The notes under the pieces: generated by a model | The model's input: only the letters and a program-made list of their open reading frames with translations | The model's database searches: none | What the model was told of the DNA's origin: nothing | Shown here: positions 1 to 8,849 of the stretch, one piece after another | How the letters are laid out: each line of letters starts with the position of its first letter | Numbering within the stretch: the first letter of the stretch is position 1 | Assembly (NCBI GenBank): GCA_014323795.1 | Contig: JACONK010000007.1 | Coordinates: 7,768 to 71,767, forward strand | Direction of reading: 5' to 3' | Length of the DNA stretch: 64,000 nucleotides | Origin: Paracoccaceae bacterium | GTDB taxonomy: Bacteria > Pseudomonadota > Alphaproteobacteria > Rhodobacterales > Rhodobacteraceae | Program-made: the position numbers and the translations under genes

Positions 1-441
1 GAGGCCGCAAGGTTTGCCCAGCAGCAGGCGCGACGGGCCCGTGCCGAATTTTTCCAGTTTCACCGCTTGATTCCGGTTTGGTATCCAATCGGACGATGCC
101 AGGATCCGTGCTGTATCCCTGGCCAGAAAGATATCATCTTCCAAAAACAGCGCATGGCTTGCATCACTGGCCAGGAAGGTCGCCCATGCCGTGCAGTGGC
201 TGACTGTACAGGCCCGGTCGCCCCGGCTCAATACCTCCCACAGCCCCTTCCTGGCTTTCACCACCGCATCCAGTTCTGCCTCGGCAACCCGGGTCGCATC
301 GCAGGCACTGATCCGATGGAATGTGATGCCTAATGCCGACAGGTGCGCGGCAACGCGCTCCATACGATCAGTGCGGCGATCAAGGTTGATCACGTAGACA
401 GGGACAATCTGCGTCATTCTGTCATCCAGCCACGTTTTCAT
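1..441 (-). CDS. Glycosyltransferase family 25 protein, C-terminus cut by window edge
   Basis: This minus-strand frame stays open to the left edge of the window, so only the first 147 codons are visible. The translation carries the N-terminal family 25 signature VYVINLDRRTDRM near residues 15-27, then HRISACDA, and the acidic LFLEDDIF motif near residue 100, which corresponds to the nucleotide-sugar/metal site of LgtB/LgtE-like LPS glycosyltransferases. The expected role is transfer of a hexose during lipopolysaccharide or surface glycan synthesis. An ATG at 417 would give the more usual MTQIVPVYVINLD start; the ATG at 441 is the longest option, and neither has a strong ribosome-binding site. 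The family call is fairly safe; the acceptor is unknown. Confidence 0.8.
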   Translation of the reverse strand, partial: MKTWLDDRMTQIVPVYVINLDRRTDRMERVAAHLSALGITFHRISACDATRVAEAELDAVVKARKGLWEVLSRGDRACTVSHCTAWATFLASDASHALFLEDDIFLARDTARILASSDWIPNRNQAVKLEKFGTGPSRLLLGKPCGL

Positions 442-464
442 GCGAAAAGCAAGCGGGCTTACCA

Positions 465-740
465 TCACCTGCCCCTTTGCCGACAGGCCCCGGGTAACAG
501 CAGAGCGGGAGGTGTGAAACCTTGTACGTGGCTTGGCACCACAGGGCCAGGGTTTAATACACATGTTTCCCCGCCCACCAGGCAGCAAACCGCATTTAAC
601 AAGGACAAGCCGCAAAAAGAAGCGGCCTCGTCAGGAACGGGCCGGATTATCGGTGAGTTGAAGCGACAAAATCCGCCACCTGTCTGTGCTTTTATGCCGT
701 AATCTTTGAAAAATCCGCAGGTTCTGCAGGCCTTCTTCAT
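465..740 (-). CDS. Possible small cysteine-rich protein
   Basis: An ATG at 740 is preceded by a good ribosome-binding sequence (AGGAAAGAG, about 6 nt upstream). The first 50 residues have the spacing CxxCGFF, GGGFCRFNSP and ASFCG, which resembles short zinc-binding proteins common in alphaproteobacteria. The remaining 40 residues look like low-information read-through, so the real protein may be shorter or the gene may be eroded at its 3' end. It lies just upstream of, and co-directional with, the glycosyltransferase. I do not recognise a specific family or function. Confidence 0.35.
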   Translation of the reverse strand: MKKACRTCGFFKDYGIKAQTGGGFCRFNSPIIRPVPDEAASFCGLSLLNAVCCLVGGETCVLNPGPVVPSHVQGFTPPALLLPGACRQRGR

Positions 741-882
741 GGCGGTCTCTTTCCTGTCTGCCTGCTGCAGACCATGGCCAAGGCCGTTGCCGAAGATTGA
801 CAACAGCCGCTTGTGAATGCGATTTAATGCTGCAAATCATTTCCCATACCACGCCTTTCCGCCTGCCCTAAAACTGCCGCTC

Positions 883-1485
883 ATGAAAGCCTTGTTTGCT
901 ACAGAGATTTACCGGGCCGACCTGTCCGACGCCATCAGCACGGAAGAGCTGCGGGCTTCCTGCCTTTCCATCGCGGAGGATGATATTGCGGGCCACAACT
1001 GGTGTGACGAAAACGGTTACCCCGGCTACACCTCTTATGCCTCGTTGACTGACCTGCCCTGGCGATTCCCGATTTTTACCGATGTGGTAAAAGCACTTGA
1101 CTCCCATGTGGCGGGATTCGCGGACCACCTTCATCTTGATCTGGGCGACAAATCGCTCGCACTCGAATCGATCTGGATCAATATTCTGCCCGAAGGTGGC
1201 AGCCATTCGTCGCACCTGCATCCGGGCTCTGTCATTTCCGGCACAACCTACGTCACCATGCCCGCAGGCACATCCGCCATCCGGTTCGAAGATCCCCGGC
1301 TCGGTTTCATGATGGGTGCCCCCCCGCGCAAGGCAAATGCGCCTCAGGGTGCGCAGCCATTTGTCTGCCTGATGCCCAAAGTCGGCGAAGTGCTTCTATG
1401 GGAAAGCTGGCTGCGCCACGAGGTACCCCTAAACATGGCCCGGGAAGACCGTATCAGCGTCAGCTTCAATTACATTTTGGGCTGA
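883..1485 (+). CDS. TIGR02466-type putative 2-oxoglutarate/Fe(II) oxygenase
   Basis: About 200 residues. The sequence matches the small TIGR02466/2OG-FeII_Oxy_5 family in its central SIWINILPEG segment, the histidine-rich HSSHLHPGS strand, and the C-terminal SWLRHEV...RISVSFNY block that supplies the last histidine and the arginine for 2-oxoglutarate. Such proteins are predicted hydroxylases with unknown substrates. I chose the ATG at 883 because the family begins at a segment like MKALFATEIY; an in-frame ATG at 817 adds 22 residues with no family character. It stands alone between the divergent small gene and a long gap. Confidence 0.75.
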   Translation: MKALFATEIYRADLSDAISTEELRASCLSIAEDDIAGHNWCDENGYPGYTSYASLTDLPWRFPIFTDVVKALDSHVAGFADHLHLDLGDKSLALESIWINILPEGGSHSSHLHPGSVISGTTYVTMPAGTSAIRFEDPRLGFMMGAPPRKANAPQGAQPFVCLMPKVGEVLLWESWLRHEVPLNMAREDRISVSFNYILG

Positions 1486-2529
1486 CCGGAGCAGTGCCGG
1501 GGAACCGGATACTGTCACCAATGTTTGGCAGGAGCGGTAAATTTCTGCCCGGTCTGCGACACAGGCCCCCGGCAGGCAGGCGAAACCCGGCCCATGTCAG
1601 AGTCGCAGCAAAAGCCGGGCGCGGTATACAGTTTTCCCGGTTTTATCGGGGTACTATAAAAATGCCGGGCCGTACTCGGGGGGTGATTGTGGCACGGGCG
1701 GCATATGTAAGCCGCCACACACGACCGACGCCATCAAATCCATGGAGTGCTCCCCCTGCACCGACCGCATCCTGAAGGAACCGGACGATCCGGTCTACGC
1801 CCCGGTAGAGGTCGCGGTGCTGAACTGGTTTGGCCGGCTTTGTGGCGGCACGGATGCAATTGGCCCGGCCTGCGGGATCAAAGCCGGCTCCTGCCGGGGC
1901 GGTTGCGCCCGGTCTGCCTTTCCCACATTGTAATTGTGCCGGATCCGGGCGGTGGCCTCTTTGCCAAAGACTTACACTGCCTGAAATCCCTGTGGCGGCG
2001 AAATCGCGTCTTTTCAGGCACATCCCTTCACGAACTCTTTGGCCGGGCGGGATACCTGCCGCAGCGGGTTGGGACAGGCCGGATTTGGACAGGTGACGCC
2101 GAAGGATATGTCGGAAGACCGGACGCAGTTCACCGCGAACCGGCCGGAGGCGTTTGTGGCGGCAGAGACGACCTATGTGAAGCGGTGCACATAGCACATG
2201 TCCAATACCGTTTGTGCCACAAAGGCCACAAATGTTACCTCCAACATGACCAGGATCTCAAAAGGCCCGGCATTTTCCGGGTCGTGTGCCCCGCCCCCCA
2301 TTGCCCCGGCGGAAAGTCAAGCGTTTGATGATGGTTATCCGGCCCCCGTCGTTCAGGGCGGATCAGTTATTCAGGGCGGATCAGTTATTTTATGCCGCGG
2401 CCAGATTCATCCTGAAGAACCCGCGAACATTCAACCAAACATTGTGCACCAAAGAAGACACGCATGGATGTCGCCACCACTTGGCGGGACTTTCCGACCA
2501 CTGCGGCAGGATGGCACCTGACCCGTCGT
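1486..2529. other. 1.04 kb gap with protein-like scraps, no assignable gene
   Basis: No frame here reads as a convincing intact gene. On the plus strand a 63-codon frame (1742-1933) is unusually rich in cysteine, and its reading frame stays open well upstream without a start. A second scrap ending at about 2195 contains the protein-like stretch GQVTPKDMSEDRTQFTANRP and then a stop. Both could be remnants of lost genes, but I cannot name a family. A perfect 18 bp tandem duplication sits at 2352-2387. Confidence 0.5.
2352..2387. repeat. 18 bp tandem duplication
   Basis: The unit TTCAGGGCGGATCAGTTA occurs twice in direct succession, downstream of the rplP stop in the transcription direction of the ribosomal block. 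It does not form an obvious hairpin and is not a normal terminator. Confidence 0.9.
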
Positions 2530-2943
2530 TTACCAATCCTGGCGTTGCACAACGCGGCATTTCACTGGCAGTTTCATCGCGGCCAGGCGCAGGGCCTCGC
2601 GTGCGATACCTTCAGCCACGCCGTCAATTTCAAACATGATGCGGCCCGGCTTCACCCTGGCTGCCCAGTATTCGACAGAGCCCTTACCCTTTCCCATACG
2701 AACCTCTGTCGGTTTCTTTGATACTGGGAGATCAGGAAAGATACGGATCCAGACGCGGCCCTGACGTTTCATATGACGTGTCATGGCACGACGGGCTGCC
2801 TCAATCTGGCGGGCTGTCACCCGCTCCGGCGTGATAGCCTTCAGGCCGAAAGATCCAAAGTTCAGGTCAGTACCGCCTTTTGCCGCGCCGCGGATGCGAC
2901 CTTTGAACATCTTGCGATGTTTCGGGCGTTTTGGGGAAAGCAT
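2530..2943 (-). CDS. rplP: 50S ribosomal protein L16
   Basis: A full-length L16 of 137 residues, starting [11 protein letters not shown] and ending in the usual KLPVK tail extended by RVVQRQDW. L16 binds 23S rRNA near the A-site tRNA elbow and is needed late in 50S assembly. It is the last gene of a five-gene block and is separated from rpsC by 11 bp. In most bacteria rpmC (L29) follows directly; here no L29, S17 or L14 is found, and the operon stops at this gene. Confidence 0.98.
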   Translation of the reverse strand: MLSPKRPKHRKMFKGRIRGAAKGGTDLNFGSFGLKAITPERVTARQIEAARRAMTRHMKRQGRVWIRIFPDLPVSKKPTEVRMGKGKGSVEYWAARVKPGRIMFEIDGVAEGIAREALRLAAMKLPVKCRVVQRQDW

Positions 2944-2954
2944 GCTCTCTGCTC

Positions 2955-3653
2955 CTACCGGCGCGGCGGGCGTGCACCGCCCTCTTGCAGTTCCTGCTGA
3001 CGACGGTCGCGGGCAGAAGGGTCATGTTCCATGATTTCACCTTTGAAAATCATGACCTTGATTCCGATAATCCCGTAGGCCGTCAACCCTTCGGCGCGGG
3101 CGTAGTCAATGTCTGCCCGCAGGGTATGGAGCGGCACCCGGCCCTCACGATACCATTCGGTGCGTGCAATCTCTGCGCCGCCCAGACGACCCGCACAGTT
3201 GATGCGGATGCCGAGCGCCCCCATGCGCATGGCGTTTTGCACCGTACGCTTCATGGCCCGGCGGAAGCTGACCCGGCGTTCCAGCTGCTGGGCCACACTT
3301 TCGGCCACAAGCTGAGCCTCAAGTTCCGGCTTGCGCACCTCAACAATGTTCACATGCAATTCGCTGTCGGTCATATTGGCGACTTTCCTGCGCAGGTTTT
3401 CGATATCCGCGCCTTTTTTGCCGATGATTACACCGGGACGGGCGGAATGAATAGTTACGCGGCACTTCCTGTGCGGACGTTCAATGATGACCCGGGCAAC
3501 GCCAGCCTGCTTGCATTTTTCCCTGATAAAGTCGCGGATCCGCAGATCTTCGTGCAGCAGGTTACCATATTCCTCGCCGTCGGCGTACCAGCGGCTGTCC
3601 CAGGTACGATTGATTTGCAGGCGCAGGCCGACGGGGTTGATTTTCTGTCCCAT
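2955..3653 (-). CDS. rpsC: 30S ribosomal protein S3
   Basis: 232 residues, the usual alphaproteobacterial length. It begins [20 protein letters not shown] and has the KH-domain segment ([14 protein letters not shown]) and the C-terminal S3 domain ([13 protein letters not shown]). S3 lines the mRNA entry channel of the 30S subunit. Its ATG overlaps the rplV stop codon by one base (TAATG), so the two are translationally coupled. Confidence 0.98.
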   Translation of the reverse strand: MGQKINPVGLRLQINRTWDSRWYADGEEYGNLLHEDLRIRDFIREKCKQAGVARVIIERPHRKCRVTIHSARPGVIIGKKGADIENLRRKVANMTDSELHVNIVEVRKPELEAQLVAESVAQQLERRVSFRRAMKRTVQNAMRMGALGIRINCAGRLGGAEIARTEWYREGRVPLHTLRADIDYARAEGLTAYGIIGIKVMIFKGEIMEHDPSARDRRQQELQEGGARPPRR

Positions 3654-4033
3654 TACAGTTGTTCCTCTGCCTGGCGCACCATGATAGTAACTTGTGAAAA
3701 CGGCTTCACGATCCGGGCATAGCGGCCGCGTGCCCGCGGACGACCGCGTTTCATCAACAGGTTCTTGCCAACATAGGCCTGTGCGACGATCAGCTCATCC
3801 ACATCCAGGCCATGGTTGTTTTCAGCGTTTGCAATTGCCGATTGCAGCGTCTTTTTCACATCATCCGCAATGCGGCGTCTTGAAAATGTGAGTTCCGCCA
3901 GTGCTTTTTCAACCGGCTTGTTGCGGATCATCCGGGCCACAAGGTTCAACTTCTGCGGGCTTGTGCGCAGCATGCGAGATACGGCCATTGCTTCGTTATC
4001 GGCTATGCGGCGGGGATTTTTGGCTTTGCCCAT
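3653..4033 (-). CDS. rplV: 50S ribosomal protein L22
   Basis: 126 residues. Family features are the [17 protein letters not shown] region and the C-terminal beta-hairpin segment containing [13 protein letters not shown], which reaches into the peptide exit tunnel. It sits 3 bp after rpsS and overlaps rpsC by one base. Confidence 0.98.
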   Translation of the reverse strand: MGKAKNPRRIADNEAMAVSRMLRTSPQKLNLVARMIRNKPVEKALAELTFSRRRIADDVKKTLQSAIANAENNHGLDVDELIVAQAYVGKNLLMKRGRPRARGRYARIVKPFSQVTIMVRQAEEQL

Positions 4034-4036
4034 GAG

Positions 4037-4315
4037 TTATTTCCGTTTTGCTTTTTTGTCCGCCGCGTGCCCGTAGTAGGTGCGCGTGGGTGCGTATTCG
4101 CCAAACTTCTGGCCAATCATGTCTTCCGAGACCAGCACGGGGATGTGCTTCCTGCCGTTATGAACGCCAAAGGTGAGGCCAACGAATTGCGGCAGGATGG
4201 TTGACCGGCGCGACCATATCCTGATAATTTCGTTTCGTCCCGATTCCCGGGCCTTTTCTGCCTTTTTGAGCACATAGGCATCAACAAAGGGGCCTTTCCA
4301 AACTGAGCGCACCAT
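4037..4315 (-). CDS. rpsS: 30S ribosomal protein S19
   Basis: A complete S19 of 92 residues, starting [20 protein letters not shown], with the conserved [15 protein letters not shown] core and the GEYAPTRTY segment. S19 works with S13 at the head of the 30S subunit. It is closely spaced (3 bp) with rplB and rplV on either side. Confidence 0.98.
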   Translation of the reverse strand: MVRSVWKGPFVDAYVLKKAEKARESGRNEIIRIWSRRSTILPQFVGLTFGVHNGRKHIPVLVSEDMIGQKFGEYAPTRTYYGHAADKKAKRK

Positions 4316-4318
4316 AGA

Positions 4319-5158
4319 TTAGCGTCCTTTCTTCTTGGCGTGGCGGGAACGGATAATGAATTTATCCGTGGTCTTGTTGGACCGGGTGCGCTTGCCTTTG
4401 GTGGGCACCCCCCAAGGCGTCACCGGGTGCCGACCGCCAGAGGTCCGGCCTTCGCCACCGCCGTGCGGGTGGTCAACCGGGTTCATCACAACGCCGCGCA
4501 CAGACGGGCGTATACCCTTGCGGCGATTGCGTCCGGCTTTGCCGAGGTTCTGGTTGGAGTTGTCGGGATTCGACACCGCGCCAACGGTGGCCATACATTC
4601 CTGGCGCACCATCCGCAACTCACCCGAGCTAAGCCGGATCTGCGCATAAGCACCGTCGCGGCCGACGAACTGGGCGTAGGTGCCGGCGGCGCGGACGATC
4701 TGCCCGCCTTTGCCCGGTTTCAGTTCAATGTTATGCACAATTGTGCCGATCGGCAAGCCCGAAAACGGCATCGCATTCCCCGGTTTCACGTCTGTCTTTT
4801 TCGCCGATATGACCCGGTCGCCGACAGCAAGCCGCTGCGGGGCCAGAATGTAGGCCCGGGTGCCGTCTTCATACCTGGTGAGCGCGATAAAGGCCGTGCG
4901 GTTCGGGTCGTATTCGATACGTTCGACCGTTGCGGCCATATCCGTCTTGTTGCGCTTAAAGTCTACAACGCGGTAAAGACGCTTTGCACCACCGCCTTTG
5001 CGGCGCATTGTGATTCGCCCGGTATTGTTGCGCCCGCCGTTCCTGGTCAGGCCCTGGGTGAGTTCTTTGACCGGACGGCCTTTCCACAACCCCGAACGGT
5101 TGATCAGTACCAGCCCGCGCCGACCCGGTGTCGTCGGCTTGTATGATTTGAGTGCCAT
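4319..5158 (-). CDS. rplB: 50S ribosomal protein L2
   Basis: 279 residues with the start [15 protein letters not shown], which fixes the ATG at 5158; the frame is open further upstream but that part is not L2-like. The peptidyl-transferase-associated segment [19 protein letters not shown] is intact. It is the first gene of this ribosomal block. rplW (L23), normally immediately upstream, is absent; a 500 bp gap leads to a divergent dddP gene, so the promoter for the block must lie in that gap. Confidence 0.98.
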   Translation of the reverse strand: MALKSYKPTTPGRRGLVLINRSGLWKGRPVKELTQGLTRNGGRNNTGRITMRRKGGGAKRLYRVVDFKRNKTDMAATVERIEYDPNRTAFIALTRYEDGTRAYILAPQRLAVGDRVISAKKTDVKPGNAMPFSGLPIGTIVHNIELKPGKGGQIVRAAGTYAQFVGRDGAYAQIRLSSGELRMVRQECMATVGAVSNPDNSNQNLGKAGRNRRKGIRPSVRGVVMNPVDHPHGGGEGRTSGGRHPVTPWGVPTKGKRTRSNKTTDKFIIRSRHAKKKGR

Positions 5159-5659
5159 AATTTTCTGTCTTCCGTTATGCGGGAGCCTGCGCTCCGCCAT
5201 TCGAATACGGGTTCCGCAGGTTCCCGGTGGTATTAATGCAACCCCGAACCCTGATACGGAGCTTCGCGCCACGCGATCCCGGATCATATCCCGGAATAAA
5301 CAGAGGCAAAACCCCGGACGAATCCGGATGCGGGCTTTTAGGACACGGGACGGGGCAGGTCAAGTGAAGATATTAAGATTTCAGAAGGGGGAACATCCGC
5401 ACCGGATATCCCGATGCCATCCGCAGGCATGGGGCATCCGGTATTTCGTGCAAAATTCGCTCTTTCAGCATTGTCCGGGGCGCAGAGCTCATCCCGCAAA
5501 CGCCAGGGCAGCCCGGGCGCGGCACAAAGGGCGGACCGGGTCGTATGATTTCCGATTGGCCGGGGGAAATTACCTGGCCGCGCCATTTTTGTATTAAGGT
5601 TGAAAATTTGGCATAAGCGCGAGCATCCATAGTTGAACGCAGGGGCATCGAAGCCGCAT
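5159..5659. other. Divergent intergenic region between rplB and dddP
   Basis: About 500 bp with no rplW, rplD, rplC or rpsJ. Short minus-strand frames are present but look random. It must hold the promoters for the leftward ribosomal block and the rightward dddP gene. I see no clear sigma-70 consensus that I would assign with confidence. Confidence 0.5.
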
Positions 5660-7003
5660 ATGAACCAGCCGTTTTCCCAAACCCGCAAGATCAACCCGGG
5701 CCACCGGGAGGCGCATCCGGGTGCCGGATCGCCCAATGACAATGATCGGATCGAGATCGGCCCGACCCGGGTCGCCTTTGCCGAATGGGAGGCCGCGGGG
5801 CTGGAGTTGCCGAACCTGCGGGCCATGCGTACGTTCAGGTGGAAACGGCTGACCCGGGCAATTGTCGACCGGGATTACGGCGGTTTGCTGATGTTCGATC
5901 CGCTGAATATTCGCTATGCCACTGATTCAACGAACATGCAGATTTGGAACGCGCACAACCCGTTCCGGGCGGTACTTCTCTGCGCCGACGGCTACATGGT
6001 GATCTGGGATTACAAGAATTCCCCCTTCCTGAGCACGTTCAACCCGCTCGTGCGGGAACAGCGTTCCGGTGCGGATCTGTTCTACTTTAGCCGCGGTGAC
6101 AGGATCGACGGGGCGGCTGTCAAACTGGCTGCTGAAATCCGGGATCTGATCAGGGAACACGGCGGCGGCAACATGCGCATCGGTGTCGACAAGATCATGC
6201 TGCACGGGCTGTACACCCTGGAGGCGCAGGGATTCAATATCTTCGATGGGGAGGAATTGACCGAAAAAACCCGCGCGATCAAAGGCGCGGATGAAATCAG
6301 GGCCATGCGCTGCGCCAGCCACGCCTGTGAAACCGCTGTACGTGCGATGGAAGGCTTCGCCCGTGCCAATGCGGGCGACGGCAAGACATCCGAAGATGAC
6401 ATTTGGGCCATCCTGCACGGCGAAAATATTCGCCGGGGCGGCGAATGGATTGAAACCCGCCTGCTGGCGTCAGGGCCCCGCACCAACCCGTGGTTCCAGG
6501 AATGCGGGCCGCGGATCACCCGGCAAAACGAGATCATCTCTTTCGATACGGATCTTATCGGATGCTACGGCATGTGCATTGACATCTCGCGCAGCTGGTG
6601 GATTGGTGACATGCCGCCGCGCCCGGATATGATCTACGCCATGCGACACGCCCATGAGCACATCCTGACGAACATGGACATGCTCGCCCCCGGCGTCCCT
6701 ATGCGCGACCTGACCTTCGGGGCCCATGTGCTCGACGAACAGTTCCAGGAACAGAAATACGGCTGCCTGATGCACGGGGTCGGCCTGTGTGACGAATGGC
6801 CGTTGATTGCCTATCCGGACCAGTATGTGGAGGGATCCCACGATTACGTTCTGGAACCGGGCATGGTCCTTTGCGTGGAGGCCTGTGTGGGGGCCGTTGG
6901 CGGTGATTTCTCCATCAAACTGGAAGATCAGGTGCTGATTACCACAGACGGATACGAAAATCTGACATCCTACCCCTTTGACGACGCCCTGATGGGGCGG
7001 TAG
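5660..7003 (+). CDS. dddP: Dimethylsulfoniopropionate lyase DddP (M24 metallopeptidase fold)
   Basis: 447 residues that closely resemble the roseobacter DMSP lyase DddP, which cleaves DMSP to dimethyl sulfide and acrylate in the cytoplasm. The fold is a creatinase/M24B metallopeptidase. The metal ligands align at D296, D298 (FDTD), D308 (CIDIS), H372 (MHGVG), E407 (CVEA) and E422 (KLED), one residue offset from the published Roseobacter denitrificans set. Other strong family blocks are IRYATDSTNMQIWNAHNPFR and YGCLMHGVGLCDEWP. I chose the ATG at 5660 (MNQPFSQTRK); an in-frame start nine codons upstream is less like the family. It is followed by a hairpin terminator and stands as a single-gene unit, divergent from rplB. 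Confidence 0.93.
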   Translation: MNQPFSQTRKINPGHREAHPGAGSPNDNDRIEIGPTRVAFAEWEAAGLELPNLRAMRTFRWKRLTRAIVDRDYGGLLMFDPLNIRYATDSTNMQIWNAHNPFRAVLLCADGYMVIWDYKNSPFLSTFNPLVREQRSGADLFYFSRGDRIDGAAVKLAAEIRDLIREHGGGNMRIGVDKIMLHGLYTLEAQGFNIFDGEELTEKTRAIKGADEIRAMRCASHACETAVRAMEGFARANAGDGKTSEDDIWAILHGENIRRGGEWIETRLLASGPRTNPWFQECGPRITRQNEIISFDTDLIGCYGMCIDISRSWWIGDMPPRPDMIYAMRHAHEHILTNMDMLAPGVPMRDLTFGAHVLDEQFQEQKYGCLMHGVGLCDEWPLIAYPDQYVEGSHDYVLEPGMVLCVEACVGAVGGDFSIKLEDQVLITTDGYENLTSYPFDDALMGR

Positions 7004-7042
7004 CGGTTGTGGCCAGACATGCCCGCAAGTGCGCCACACCGG

Positions 7043-7062
7043 AAAAGGCAGTGCCTTTTTTC
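7043..7062 (+). terminator. Rho-independent terminator after dddP
   Basis: A 7 bp stem (AAAAGGC / GCCTTTT) with a short loop is followed by a T run, 40 bp after the dddP stop. It can serve as a terminator in both directions and lies between the convergent dddP and aldehyde dehydrogenase genes. Confidence 0.75.
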
Positions 7063-7078
7063 GCAGACAGGGGGCTAA

Positions 7079-8563
7079 TCAGATGTCCACAGAGGTACAG
7101 ATATACTTCATTTCCAGATAATCATCCACGCCGTGGCGTGACCCTTCGCGGCCGATGCCGGATTGTTTGACGCCGCCAAAAGGGGCAACCTCAGTCGATA
7201 TCAGCCCGGTGTTTACGCCGACCATGCCGTATTCGAGGGCCTCCTGCACACGGGTCACGCGGGACAGGTCGCCGGAATAGAAGTAAGACGCAAGCCCGAA
7301 GATCGTGTTGTTGGCGGCGGCCACAACCTCTTCTTCTGTATCGAATTTGAACAGCGGGGCGACAGGACCGAAGGTTTCATCGTTGGTGATTATCATGTCG
7401 GCGGTCACGCCCGTCAGTATCGTCGGTTCAAAGAACGTGCCGCCCAGGGTGTGACGCTTGCCGCCAGCGACAACCTGCGCCCCTTTAGCGGTAGCGTCGG
7501 CGATATGGTCTTCGACCTTTTCCACCGCTGCACTGTCGATCAGCGGGCCGACAGTCACCCCGTCGTAAAGGCCGTCACCGACCTGCATGGCCTTGACTGC
7601 GGCAACCAGTTTTTCCGCAAATGCGTCGTAAACGCCTGCCTGCACATAGATGCGGTTGGCACAGACGCAGGTCTGGCCGTTATTACGATACTTGGAGATC
7701 ATCGCCCCCTCGACCGCCTTATCGAGATTTGCATCATCGAAGACGATGAAGGGCGCGTTACCGCCGAGTTCCATCGACATTTTCATGATCTGATTGGCAC
7801 CCCGGGCCATCAGGATGCGGCCGACCTCCGTGGAACCAGTGAAGGTCAGTTTGCGGATCGCCGGATTTTCGCAGAATTCCTTGCCGACCGCACTTGCACT
7901 GGTATTGGTCACAACCGAGAATACCCCGCCCGGCACCCCGGCACGCTCCGCCAGCAGGGCCATCGCAAGTGCGGAAAGCGGTGTTTGCCTGGCGGGTCGT
8001 GCGACCATCGCGCAGCCGACAGCCAGGGCCGGGGCCACCTTGCGGGCGATCATGGCATTGGGGAAATTCCATGGCGTGACGGAGGCGACAACGCCTACGG
8101 GTTGCCTGATCACCGTGATCCGCTTGTCCGGCTGGTGCCCCGGGATCGTTTCGCCATAGATGCGTTTTGCTTCTTCCGCAAACCATTCCACGAAAGACGC
8201 GCCATATAGGATTTCGCCTTTCGCCTCCGCAAAGGGTTTACCCATTTCGGCCGTCAGGATGCGGCCCAAGTCATCGGCGTTTTCGACCATCAGATCGAAC
8301 CACTTGCGCAGGACCGCCGCACGGTCTTTCCCCGTGCGGCTGGCCCAATCCTTTTGCACCACTTGCGCCGCGTCTATGGCGCGCCTGATTTCCGCCATCC
8401 CAAGATCAGGCAGTGCCACCAGCACGTCACCCCGGGCGGGGTTTGTCACATCAAATATCGCGCCGTCTTCTGCACTGGCCCATTCACCCGCCACATAGGC
8501 CTTGTCGCACAAAAGCGACGGGTCATTCAGCAAAGAGGCAAGGTTTGTGGTATCAGCCGGCAT
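7079..8563 (-). CDS. gabD: NAD(P)-dependent succinate-semialdehyde dehydrogenase-like protein
   Basis: About 494 residues, close to E. coli GabD along its length. The ALDH landmarks are the WNFPNAMIARK segment, FTGSTEVG, the general base in MELGGNAPF (E265) and the catalytic cysteine in NNGQTCVCANR (C299). The enzyme should oxidise succinate semialdehyde to succinate, linking GABA or related catabolism to the TCA cycle. The coenzyme-binding motif is odd: the usual KPAxQTP reads RPARQTP here (R189), a Lys-to-Arg change at a residue that contacts the cofactor. The ATG at 8563 is preceded by AGGA; a TTG eight codons upstream is possible. Substrate preference cannot be fixed from sequence. Confidence 0.85.
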   Translation of the reverse strand: MPADTTNLASLLNDPSLLCDKAYVAGEWASAEDGAIFDVTNPARGDVLVALPDLGMAEIRRAIDAAQVVQKDWASRTGKDRAAVLRKWFDLMVENADDLGRILTAEMGKPFAEAKGEILYGASFVEWFAEEAKRIYGETIPGHQPDKRITVIRQPVGVVASVTPWNFPNAMIARKVAPALAVGCAMVARPARQTPLSALAMALLAERAGVPGGVFSVVTNTSASAVGKEFCENPAIRKLTFTGSTEVGRILMARGANQIMKMSMELGGNAPFIVFDDANLDKAVEGAMISKYRNNGQTCVCANRIYVQAGVYDAFAEKLVAAVKAMQVGDGLYDGVTVGPLIDSAAVEKVEDHIADATAKGAQVVAGGKRHTLGGTFFEPTILTGVTADMIITNDETFGPVAPLFKFDTEEEVVAAANNTIFGLASYFYSGDLSRVTRVQEALEYGMVGVNTGLISTEVAPFGGVKQSGIGREGSRHGVDDYLEMKYICTSVDI

Positions 8564-8708
8564 GGGAACATCCTGTTGGGTTGGCAAATTTGCGCGGGAT
8601 CATCACATGATGCACCGGGCCTGCGCAAGACCGCACGGAAGCGGGTTTTGGCCTGCCTGTTCCACCGCGCTGACAAAGCCGGGGTGGAACAGGTCCGGTT
8701 CGAAATGG

Positions 8709-8849
8709 TCAATCATCCTCCAGCAGAACACGTGCGGCATCCCCGTCCGGATCTTCATACTGGTTGTTGCGCAGGGTCCAGATGAACCCTGCCAGGGCTC
8801 CAAGGCCGAGCAGCAATGAACAAGGTACAAGAATTATCAGGATATTCAT
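8709..8849 (-). CDS. ccoS: cbb3-type oxidase assembly protein CcoS
   Basis: 46 residues: one N-terminal transmembrane helix (NILIILVPCSLLLGLGALAG) followed by an acidic tail (YEDPDGDAAR...LLEDD), the classic CcoS form. Its ATG overlaps the ccoI stop (ATGA). CcoS is needed for insertion of heme and/or copper into CcoN. It is the last gene of the assembly operon ccoGHIS. Confidence 0.93.
   Translation of the reverse strand: MNILIILVPCSLLLGLGALAGFIWTLRNNQYEDPDGDAARVLLEDD

Noticed and set aside
379-395. Inverted ATCAA/TTGAT pair resembling an FNR site
   Set aside because: The half sites are in the wrong orientation and spacing and lie inside the glycosyltransferase coding region.
1643-2197. Minus-strand frame of 184 codons
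   Set aside because: Arginine/proline-rich translation with no recognisable motif; it is antisense to other scraps in a decayed-looking gap.
4340-5146. Long plus-strand frame opposite rplB
   Set aside because: Shadow of the highly biased ribosomal protein gene on the other strand; no family features.
5159-5659. Candidate rplW (L23) upstream of rplB
   Set aside because: No frame in the interval has L23 features; the short frames are random-looking.
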